From Trebouxia sp. TZW2008 (Eukaryota > Chlorophyta > Trebouxiophyceae > Trebouxiales > Trebouxiaceae), in NCBI GenBank assembly GCA_002118135.1, contig BDIU01000412.1, positions 66,664 to 130,663 on the forward strand: DNA of 64,000 nucleotides. The letters run 5' to 3'. The translations under genes and the position numbers were made by a program. Below are positions 11,201-23,200 of the stretch, one piece after another. The notes below the pieces were generated by a model, which did not search any database, was not told the origin of the DNA, and worked only from the letters and a program-made list of their open reading frames with translations. Each line of letters opens with the position of its first letter. Positions within the stretch are counted from its first letter, which is position 1.

Positions 11201-14200
11201 CAGCGCTCTTTGGGGCGCTGTAAGGCAGCGCAGCATCTTTCTGCCTGCCGTTTTTGTCTTCCTGTGGCAGGCAAGTTCCTTCTTTTCAAACATACAAACA
11301 ACAAAATGTCAGTGCCCTCTGGGTTGCTGTTAGGCAGCGCAGCATCTTTCTGCCTGCCGTTTTTGTCTTCCTGTGGCAGGCAAGTTCCTTCTTTTCATAC
11401 ATACAAACAACAAAATGTCAGTGCCCTCTGGGTTGCTGTTAGGCAGCGCAGCATCTTCCTGCCTGCCGTTTTTGTCTTCCTGTGGCAGGTAAGCTGCTTT
11501 CGGGCAAGTTACCAGAAAGCAACAGCATTCCTGCGTGATTGAATTGCTGCTGTTTTGTCTTCCTGCAGCAGGCAAGCTCCTCTTGAACAACACTCAAGAA
11601 GATACAGTATTGCTGCGTCATTTGTCTGCGCCCTGTGAGGGGCTATCGGTCAGCGCAGCAGCCTTTTCCCGCCTGTGTTGTCTTCCTTGGGCAGGTGAGC
11701 GCCTGTGCCAAAGTGAGAAAAAGAGAAACAGAGAAATAGAGATATGGCATTGATCTTTCCTGCTGTCTTTCTCTTCCTGCGGAAGGCAAGCTAATTCAGA
11801 ACAAGTCACCAGAAAGGCAACAGAAATCTTGCATCACTGAGGTGCTGCTGCTTTTGTCTTTTGTGGCAGGAAAAACCTTCCCCAGCTGCACAGAAAACAG
11901 AAGCAGAAACTCAGCAGAAACTCAGCAAAAACTCAGCAGAAACACTTCAATGCCCATGAATCACTTGCACAAAATCATGCAGTCAGCTACTGAAGAGGTC
12001 TCAATTAGCCTGTTGCTGTTTGACTGCTCTGCAAGGTTGGAGCTAACTTAGTGCAGAAGGTCTCAGGGCTTGCCACCTTCGCATAGTGAGAAAGTGCTGA
12101 GGGATTCTGTGTCGAGAGGCACCAGTTTGCTTGCAGTATTGATCGCAACATGCTTTGCGCACCAGTCAAGTCACTCTAGCCTGCTGTTACCTGATTCTTA
12201 TGCAAACATGAGGTCATCTTAGTGCTGAGAATCCATGAGCCTTTCACCACTGCACTCAGCAGCAGCATGGTGAGAGTTTTGCAGGGATCTTCTGTACTGA
12301 GAGGCACCACTTTGCTTGCAGCATTGATCAAACATGCTTTGTACACCAGTCAGGTCACTCTAGCCTGTTGTTGCCTGTCTGTTCAGCAAAAGTGGGGTCA
12401 TGTTAGTGCTGAAGATCCCCCAAGTCTTTTAACCACTGTACTTGGTACAGACATGATGGAACCGGTTGAAGGCCTTTTGTACTGGCAGGCATCAGTTTGC
12501 TGGCAGTTTTGAATGCAAAATGCTTTGCACACCATTAAAGTCACTCTAGCCTGTTGTTGCCTGACTTTGGGTCCAACTTGGTACTGAAGACCCTCAGCTT
12601 TTCTCACCACTGTGCTTGATACAACCATGGTGAGACTGGTTGACGGTCTTCTGTACTGGCAGGCGCCATGCTTGCTTGCTGCAGTGATGGCAACAGGCTT
12701 CGCACACAAATGGAGCCGCTCTGGCCTGTTGTTACCTGACTGTTATGCAAGATTGGGCCAACTTAGTGCAGAAGGTCCCAGGGTTTCTCACCACTGGACT
12801 TAGTACCGGCGTGGTGGGAAGCTCTGGAGGCCCTCTACCAAGAACCAACAATCTGCTTGCAGTATTGTTTGCGACATCCTTTGTACACCAGTCAAGTCAC
12901 TCTAGCCTTTTATTGCTTGACCGTTGAGCAAACCTGGAGCCAACTTTGTGCAGAAGGTCCCAGGGTTTCTTACCACTGTGTTTAGAACCAGCATGGTGAG
13001 GGACTCTTGATGGTTTCTGTACCAAGAGGTACTATGCTTGCATGCAGTATTGATTGCAACATGCGTCGCAGACCAGCAAAGTCACTCCAGCCTGTTGTTG
13101 CCTGACTGTTCTGCAAGACAAGGTCCAACTTAGTACTGAAGACCCTCAGCTTTTCTCACCACTGTGCTTGATACAAAGGTGAGGCTGGTCGACGGCCTTC
13201 TGTACTGGCAGGCGTCATGCTTGCTTGCAGCAGCGATCGCGACATGCTCAGCCCACCAGTAAAGTCAGTTTAGCCTGTCTTTGCCTGTCTGTTTAGCAAA
13301 ACTGGGGTCATCACAGTGCTGAAAGTCTCACAGCTTGTCATCACTGCACTGAAGTTGAGATTGGTGGCAATGGTCGCGAAAATTTCTGTAACAAGGGGCA
13401 CCACGCTTGCTGACAGTGTTAATAGCAACATGCTTCTGGGATCTTGCTGACAAGCTGCAGCCAAACTTGGTACCAACAGCTCGTTGCCACCTTACTGCTC
13501 AGCAACATAGGGATCGTTCTGGTACTGAGGGTCTCAGAGCTTGTCACCACTGTACTCAATCCAAGCATGGTGCTAACTCCTGGAGGCACTCTGTACCAAC
13601 CACTCTGCCCCAGCTTGCTTGCAATTTGGTTGCAACATGCTCTGCACATCAGCAGAGGCATTCTAGCCTGTTGCTGCCAGACCATTCTGCAAGATTGTAG
13701 CCAACTTTGCGCAGAAGGACCCAGGGCTTCTTAACACTGCTTTTAGTACCAGCATGGTGGGAAAGGTTGGAGGGCCTTCTGTACTGGCAGGCATCAGTTT
13801 GTTTGCAACAGTGATGGCAACATGCTTAGCATACCAGTAACACCACTGTGACCTGTTGTTGCCTGTCTGTTCAGCAAAACTGGGGTCATTTTAGTGCTGA
13901 AGGCCCCTCAGCTCTTCTCACTACTACACTTGATACAACCACGGTGATGAAGGTTGATGGCCTTCTGTGCAGGCAGGCGCCAATTTGCTGGCAGAATTGG
14001 TTGCAACATGCTCAGCACACCAGTAGAATCACTCTAGCCTATTGTTACCTGGCTGTTCTGTCAAGGTCAGGTTATCTCAGTACAGAAGCTCTGGAAGGCT
14101 CATGAACACTATACTTAATACAAGAATGGTGGGAAATCCTGGAAGCCCTCTGTACCCAGAACCACCAATTTGCAGTAATGTTTGCAACATGCGTCGCACA

Positions 14201-17200
14201 CCAGCAAGGTCACTCTAGCCTGTTGTTGCCTGACTGTTGAGCAAAACTGGAGCCAACTTTGTACAGAAAGTCTTAGGGTTTCTTACCATTGTACTCAGTA
14301 GCAGCATGGTTGGAACATATTAAGGTCTTCTGTACTGGGAGGCACCAGTTTGCTTGCAGTAGTGACTGCAACATGCTTTGCACACCATGAAAGTCACTCT
14401 AGCCTGTTGTTGTTTGACTGCTTTGCAAGATTGGAGCCAACACAATGCAGAAGGTCTCAGGGCCTCTCACCACTGTACTTAGTACCAACATGGTGGGAGA
14501 GTTTGGAGGGCCGTCTGTACTGGCAGGCACCAACTTGCTTGTAGTATTGACTGCAATATGCTCAGCACACCAGTAAAGTCACTCTAGCCTGTTGTCGCCT
14601 GACCGCTCTGCAAGATTGGGGCCAATTTATTGCAGAAGGTCCCAGAGTTTTCCACTATTGTAATTGATGTTGAACAAACATGGTGGGGGTTTCTTAATGG
14701 CTTCTGTACTGAGAGGCACCAGTTTGCTTGCAGGATTAATTGCAACATGCTCAGCACACCGTTCAAGTCACTCTAGCCTGCTGTTGCCTGACTGTTGAGC
14801 AAAACTAAAGCCAACTCAGCACAGAAGGTCTCAGAGTTTCTTGCCACTGTATGTAGGTACCAGCATGGCAGGGGACTCTTGATGTCTTCTGTACTGAGAG
14901 GCACCATGCTGGCTTGCAGTATCGATTGCAACATGCCTTGCACATCATCAAAGTCACTCTAGCCTGTTGTTGCTTGACTGCTCTGCAAGATTGGAGCCAT
15001 CGCACTGCAGAAGGTCTCAGGACTTCTCACCACTATACTTAGCACCAGCATGGTGTGAAGTCTTTTTGGCTTCTGTACTGAGAGCTACGACTTTACTTGC
15101 AGTCATGCTCGCAGTATGCTCAGCAAACCAGTGAAGTCATATGATGCCACAGCCTCAACTCTCGCAATATGCTAAGCAAATCACTGAAGTCATATGATCT
15201 CACAACCTCAATTCTTACAATATGCTCAGTACACCATTGAAGTCATATGTTGTCTCAACCTCTCCAGTTGGGGCTATTGACCAACAAAGCAAAGCTGCTC
15301 CTGGGGGCTTATCGCCAGTCCTGCATTCAGCAGACACTGCATTTTGGAACTCTTACTCAAAATCCCCTGCGCTTATCTACAGATTCATACACAGATTTCA
15401 AGCTCGAATTGATAGTATGAAGGCAAGATTTTCTTCTTGTATGCAGGCCACGCCATCAGCAGACACTGCAATGTTCTTCTTCCAGACCAATCACCTGCAT
15501 TTCTCGGCAGAATTTCTTGGAAGGGTACGGCTGGTGGGTAGCATAGCAAGCCTAGCTGGCGTTGGTACCTACAACTACCTGTTGAAAGATGTCCCTTTGA
15601 CCAGGATGTTTTTCTGGACAGCAATTCTTGGAACTGTCCTAGGGCTGACTCAGCTCATTCTAATCACAGGTGAGTCATCAGCACCCAGGACCAATCAAAT
15701 CTGTACATCTATTTGCTTGAACATATCCTGCTGACCAGAACTTCCTTCTAGACAGCTATCGTGTGACGCGATCTGGGGTTGCTTTAGCTCACCCTCAACA
15801 CAGGTGAGTCATCAGCACCCCCGACCCATCAAAGCCAAATGACATTTTGCTTCAGGACATTTCTCTGTTAAAAAGGCTCTTCCAGACAACTGATGACTAC
15901 GACTTTTTGCTTCAGAATGCTCCTCAGACATCAGCACCCGGCAACCTGTTGACGCTGTGACATACAGCCGTCACTGTAAATATGTTGTGCCAAATGTCCT
16001 CAGGCGCTGGGAATGAAAGCCCAAAAGCTGGCAGCATACCTCATCACATGTATGCGCATGATTCAGGCAGATGTCAGCATCACAGACATTGTCCTGCATT
16101 GAAAGACGAGCCAAATAGCTGGCAGCATGGTTGATCGCCTGTTGCACTTCTCAGCCTCTTCTTTCGAGGCAGGGCGGGTCTGTAATGCTGGCGTCTGCTT
16201 GAGTGAAGCAAGCACATGAGGTGAAACAACCAAGGCACAACGTATGCCTGATTACTTGCTGCAAGTTTATGGGCTTTTTTTTTTTAAAGTATATCAATGG
16301 TGATGATGCTGATCAGTGCTTGTCTGCTGCACAAACGCCTGAGTGTGGAACTCTCTCTACAGCTTTGCCCGCACTTCCCATGACTTTTGCTGAAAACAAT
16401 CGATGATTTGTTCTGCTGAAAAAGTGGTCAGCAGCGTGTCTGCAGTGTCAAAGACTCTGAGAGGCCATGAAAGAAGGTCCAAAAGCTGGTCGCATGTTTG
16501 AACACCTGCTTGAACACCTGCTGCAAGCTTGAGGGCCTTTTTCAAGGTAGAACAATGCCTTTTATGCTAACCTGTGCTTGGCTGCTGCACACATGCTGGA
16601 CTGTCTGAGGTTAAAAAGCTTCTCTACAGCTGTGCCATTTTCCATACTTTTGCTGGAAGGTACAGTCAATAATCTGTTCTGCTGGCAGCATGGTCAAGGG
16701 CGTGTCTGCCGTGTCAAAGACTCTGGGAGGCCATGAAAGAAGGTCCAATAGCTGGCGGCATGGTGAAACACCTGCTGCAAGCTTGAGGGCCCTTTTTCAA
16801 GGCCAGAACAGTGTCTGTGATGCTGACCTCTGCTTGGGTGCTGCATATAGTCCCGAAATGGGACTTAGAAGCGTCTCTTCAGTTGTGCCTTTCTTATACA
16901 TGACTTGTGCTGAAAGGTACAGTTGATGATGCCATCTGTTGGCAGCGTGGTCAGTGGGGTGTCTGCAGTGTCAAAGACTCTGAGAGGCCAAGAAAGAAGG
17001 CCCAAAAGCTGGCGGCATGTTTGAACACCTGCTGTGAGCGTCTGTGTCTTTTTTCGAGGCCTAAACAGTGTCTGTGATGCTGACCTGTGCTTGAGTGCTA
17101 CACATATATACACCCCTGACGGGATGCAGATGCTTCTTTTGAGCTGTCGACTGAGCCCTGCGGTGTATCACTTTTGCTGAAAGCTGGATTTCCTGAGCAC

Positions 17201-20200
17201 CTCCTGGCTGTGCCGTTAGCACTACGTGTATAAGGTATAATTTGGCAAGTGCCTTCAACATGCAGTACAGGCAGTACTATGTCTGTGCCAAGCTGCTTTG
17301 AGCAAAGTCTCAAGATGTGAGGGCAGGTCATCAGACATTATTTCAGCTCCCTGGATGTCTCTTCCCGGCAAAACATTCTGGGAGGCGACCCCATGTGTGA
17401 TCAGCTGTCCAAAATTCCTAGAACATTTCTAAGCCAGGACACTGGCTGAAGCACTGACTTGTTCTCTGGTGATGGTTTCAGGCCTTGTTGCAACCCAGAG
17501 CCTTCTGCACAGCTGTTTTTTGCAGTTCAACATTTCTCATCCTACAAGATTTGTGCTGACAGGTACAATTCTTGGTCACCTGATTGCAGCATAGTCAGCA
17601 ATTTATCCATAATGTCATACGACGCATTTTGCTGTCTTGACAGAAGTTCGAAGGGTCGAGGGAGCTAAGCAGACATACTCTCGGTTGCTTGAATGTCTTT
17701 GATGGCAAAATATTCTTTGAACTTGACAAGTTTGTCTGATCAGATGCCTCAAGCTTCTAGACATTCTTTCAAGGTAGCAACATGGCAGGGACACTGACCT
17801 TTGTCCAAGAGAGACCTGCTGGGCTAGGCAAAGCTTCTGTTTGACTGCTCTTAAGCTGTTGCAGCTCATGCAGAATGGTACAACATGACATGAAACCATC
17901 ATAAGTAACAGTGTCACACCTTACAGAAGTTCTAACAGTGTGAGACAGCTGATCAGATACATCTCAAGGCATCAAAGTGTGTTTTATTGCATTACACTTG
18001 AGTGTTCTTGAGTGTCTCTGATCAGCTGCTGGCCTTTCTAGACCTTCTTTCAAGGCATGACAGTGACTGCAGCACTGAGACAAGTCCTGGTGGCTCAAAT
18101 TCAGCAGCTTCTGCACAGCTCTTCGCAAGCTGTACCCATGCATGTCCTATGCACAAGGCACAGCGCACAATCTGAATGGTTTGCTGAAGCATCACAATGT
18201 TCCAAGATTCATCAATTCATCTCCTCAAACATTCAGAATTATTGAGTAGCTTCTCTCCAGTTGTTGCTGAGCTGTTTTTCCCTGTCATGTTTGGCTGATA
18301 TTGAGGGTTGTAACTTGGCAAGAAGACTTAATCTGAAGCCTCTGAAAGCAGCAGTGTTTGTGATGCCACACAAAAATTTTCTGCTGTCTCGAAATTAGAT
18401 TCAGAGGCTCTCAACAGCTATGGAGATGTACTTGCAGTTCTTGGAATGCTTTTCAAGGCAAACCATTCAGATTGTCAGCAGAGCGTCTAGCAAGCTTCTG
18501 GATCATCTTTCTAGGCAGAACAGTGACTGCAGCACTGACTTGTACTTGTTCATAAGGTCCTGCTTGACTGGGACTCAGAAGCTTTACCACACCTGTTCCT
18601 GGCGTATCTTCTTCATCACGCGTGACCTGTGTAAAACGAGCCAACGCATGACTAATGCATGACTAACCTCCAGCAGCGGCTCAACCAGAATTGTGTCTCG
18701 GACACTTCATGCTGTCTTGAAGAAAGTGCTGAAGTGTTCATAAGCATCACACTCCCAGAAGCTGAAGCATGTTTGATCAGCGGCGCCAAGCTTCTGAATT
18801 TTCTTTCAAGGCAGAACAGTGATTGCAGTACTGACTTATCACGAGATTGCCGATGCTAGTGCTGCTTGGCATAGTTTGAGGGCTCACGTGTGGTCCTGCA
18901 AGTATTTGACACTTGCCAGGAAGGTGCTGATTTTCAAGAGCGTCGTGCTGTCTGTGCTGCTGTATGGCTGTGAGACGTGGCCAGCTTTGAAGGGCCACAT
19001 AAATCGCCTTGAAGTCTTCCAGATGAACAGCCTGAGATCCTTGTGTGGGTTTAGCTGGCGTGACAAACAAACCAATGATGGTATCAGGTCCCTCTGCAAG
19101 CTGCCTAGTCTTGATCAAGTGGTCACCCATAGGAGACTTAGGTGGCTGGGTCACACAGCACGCATGTCACAGGACAGACTGCCCTTGCAGTGTATGTTTG
19201 GACAGCTCTCAGGCACAAACGCAAAGGATAGACCCAGGGACACTTGGCAGTCAATCGTGTACAACAGTCTCTCCACCCTCCACTGTCAATTCAAATGGTT
19301 CAGATTAGCACAAGACAGAACTGGTTGGAGACAGTTGATTGCACCTGTACGTACCTAGTTGGGCCTGCTGAGCCTGCCTAGAATGCGTGTGAAACAAATG
19401 AATGAATGAGCACTGATTTTTGATCTGGCACTACAGTCCTGCTTGACTGGGACTCACAAGCTTTAGACCTGTTCCTAAGCTCTTCTTCCTTACCATATGT
19501 GACCTGATGCAGCATGACATAAAACTTGTCTGAGCAGTATGGCCAGTAATGTCTTTGTGATGCTGAAGATTCTGTGCTGTCTTGAAAGAAGTTTGAACAG
19601 CTGAGGGCAGCTGGTCAAACATGCCTCAAAGTCTTTGGATGTGTTCAGAGCATCACTCCCCACGGCTGACAGGTATGCCTGACCACCTGCCTTGAGCTTC
19701 TTTAAAGGCAGAACAGTGCTTGCAGTATTGACTTGTGCTCTGGCACCAAAGTCCTGCTTGACTGGGACTCACAAGCTTCTCTGCACCTGTTCCTAAGCTG
19801 TTCTTCCTCATCATACATGACGTGGTGTAGCATGACATGTAACTTGTCTTAGCAACATGGCCAGTAGTGTCTCTGTGATGCTGAAGATATTGTTTTGCGT
19901 TCAAAGAAGTCCAAACAGCTGAGGACATCCCTCAAAGTTGTGGGATGTGTTCAGAGCATCACGTCCCACGGCTGACAGGCATGCCTGTCCAGCTGCCTCC
20001 AGCTTCTGAAACTTGTTTCAGGGCAGATGGATGCAGCACTGAGTTGTACTGAAAAGGGATAGCTCAGTTTTGCCTGCACTTCGGCATCTTCTTCACAGCT
20101 GTTGTTCAGCTGTCCTGCCCGTCATGCGTGACCTGTGCAGAAAGGTACAGCATGACACATGAGTTGTCTAAGCAACATGGCCAGTGCTGTGTCTATGATG

Positions 20201-23200
20201 CTGAAGATGTTGTGCTGTCTTCGTTGAGGCTTTATGCGCTTGCGGCAGATGAATGATCATGCCTCTGGGTTGCAAAGGCATCGTTCATGGCGGAACATTG
20301 CCTGCAGCACTGACCTGTGCTTCGGTGTTGCTTGTACACCTGACAAGGGTGCAGAAGCTTCTCCACAGCTGATGCTGAGCAGTCGTCCATCATGCATGAC
20401 TTGTGTGGAGACAGCAGGGTTCAGAAGCATGTGCTGAGCAGCATGTTCAGTATTGTGATGTTGAACGGAGGTTCAAGGGCTTGGGGCACGTGAGCAATTA
20501 CACCTCTAGCCCTGGAAGGTTTCCGAGGCAGAACAATAGCTGCAGCACTGACCTCTGCTGCAGTCATGGCTGTACGCCTCAAAAGGATGCAGAAGCTTCT
20601 GCACAGCTGATGCTGAGCAGTCGTCCATCATGCACGACTTGTTTGGAAAAAAACAGCAGGTTCCAGAAGCATGTGCTGAACAGCATGTTCAGTATTGTGA
20701 CGTTGAAAACGCTATGCTGCCTTGAAAGGAGTTTCAACGGCTTGGGGCACGTGAACAAACATGCCTCTAGCCGTGGAAGGTTTCCAAGGCAGAACAATAG
20801 CTGCAGCGCTGACCTTTGCTGCGGCTGTACGCCTCACAAGGATGCAGAAGCTTCTGCACAGCTGACGCTGAGCTGCTTTCCATCATGCATGACTTGTACA
20901 GAAATGAACAACAGGGTAAAGAAGCGTGTGCTGAGCAGCATGGTCAGTAAGGTGTCTGTGATGCCAAGGACACTGTCTTGTCTCGAAAGCGGTCTCAGGA
21001 GCTTAAGGCAGGCAAATAGACATGCCTTTTGCTTGTGGGCTGTTTCAGAGCGCGACAGTGCCTGCAGCACTGATCTGTACTTCAGTAAAGCTTGTACGCC
21101 TCACAAGGACGCTGAAGCTTCTCCACAGCTGATGCTGAGCAGTTGCCCATCATGCATGAATTGTATTGAAAGGAACAACAGGGTCCAGAAGCATGTGCTG
21201 AGCAGCATGGTCAGTACTGTACGCTGTACTGCCTTGAAAGAAGTATTTAGGGCTTTGGGCAGGTGAATATATGTGCCTCTAGCCCTCGTAATACTCCTTC
21301 AAGGCAGCACAATAGGTGCAGCACTAAACTGTGCTTCAGTGGCGCTTGTACACCTGACCAGGATAGAATAGCTACTCTACAGCTGAGACTGAGCTGTCTG
21401 CCCATATCATGCGTGACTCCAGCAGGAAGGTGTAATTTTAGCCAGAGCCTCAACAAGCAGTATGTTCAGTAGTGTGGCTGTGATGCCAAAGACCTTGTGC
21501 CTCCTCAAAGCACACAACGGCACTGAGGACAGGTCATTAGACATGCCTCGAGTTCCAGGATGTACTTTCAAGGCAGAACAGTGTTTGTCACTTGACTGTG
21601 CTTGGTTGATGAGTTGGTAGCGGCACTCACAAGCTTCTCCACAGCTGTTCTGGAGCTGACTTTCTCGTCAGGCATGAGTTGTGCAGAAAGATGGAACTTG
21701 AGAATCAACTTCTTCCGGCAGCATGGTCAGTACTGTGTCTGCGATGCCAACGGCACTGTACCGCCTTGGAAGGCCCAACGGCTGAGGGCAAGTCATCAGA
21801 CATGTCTCTCGCTTTTGGACTGTCTTTTAAGGCAGGATAGTGTCTGCAACGCTGACCCATGCCTTATTGACAAGCATATGTCTTATTTGAATTCTGCTTG
21901 TTCTGCACAGCGAATCATGAACTGTACTGCTCATCAGGCGTGAGTAGTGCAGAAAAACACCACTTGAGGAGCGACTTCTTCCAGCAGCATGGTCAGTACT
22001 GTGGCTGTGACACCAAAGACACTGTGCCACCTCGGAAAAGCTCAACAACTGAGGGCAGGTCATCAGACATGTCTCTAGCTCTTGGACCTTTTTCAAGGCA
22101 GGATAGTGCCTGCAGCACCATCCCGTGCCTTGCTGATACATATATGCCTTACTTGACTTTTGATGGTTTTGCACAGCCAGTTTTGAGCTGTCTAAGCAGC
22201 AGGCATGAGTCGTGCAGAAAAACGCCACTTGAGGAGCAACTTGTCCTAGCAGCATGGTCAGTATTGTGGCTATGGTATGAAAGGCACTGTGCTGCCTTGG
22301 ACGGATCCTAGCGGTTATGGCAGGTCGTCAGACATGCTTTCAGCTCTTGGACCTTTTTTTCGCAGCAGAACAGTGTCTGCAATGCTGATCAGTGCTCTGT
22401 CAGTATTTGCACGCCTGACTTTGGAGTGCTCTGTCAGTGTTTGCACTACTGACTTTGGAGCTTGTTCACAGCTAAGCTGGTGCTGTTCTTACGTCATGAA
22501 TGCCTCAAGCAGGTGGTTTGACCAGACTTGACAGATAACTCCTTCAAGCAGCTGGGTCAGCAATGTCTGCTGTGTTGTAGACTTTGTGTTGCCTTATGAG
22601 CTCTTCCGCTTCTGACACCTGCTTGATCACCCTAGCATGGCAGGCAATCAAGCAGGTTTCAGATCATGGACGTCCTCGCAAAGCAGAACACTGTCTGCAA
22701 TGCTGACTTGTGTCTTGCTGCTACACACACCTTACTAGCATTCAGCAGCTGCTTCCCAGTCTGAGCTGCATTTCTTTCATGCGTGTCTTGAGTAGAAGGG
22801 TTCAAATCCAATGTGATGGGTTGCTGTTGTTGGCATCATGGCCTGGTCAGCTATGCATGTGCGGGATTGTAGACACTGTGATGCCTTGCAAGCAATTCCA
22901 CGGGCCGAGAAATCTGCCTGACCACCTTCTAAAGCAGGCGATCTGGCAGAACTTCAGCCCCTGGACTTCCTTTCAAGGCAGAACACTGTCTGCAATGCTG
23001 ACTTGTGCCTTGGCTGCTGCACGTACACCAAACTAGCTTTCAGCAGCTGCTTCCCAGTCTGAGCTGCATTTCTTTCATGCGTGTCTTGAGTAGAAGGGTT
23101 CAAACCCAATGTGATGGGTTGCTGTTGTTGGCATCATGGCCTGGTCAGCTATGCATGTGCGGGATTGTAGACACTGTGATGCCTTGCAAGCAATTCCACG

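Noticed and set aside
10910..11293. 127-codon minus-strand frame
   Set aside because: Antisense shadow of FBT exon 6 and its flank.
20403..21266. 287-codon open frame on the plus strand
   Set aside because: It runs through four tandem repeat units of FBT intron 7 with the same Cys-rich phrase recurring; no family match and no splice support.
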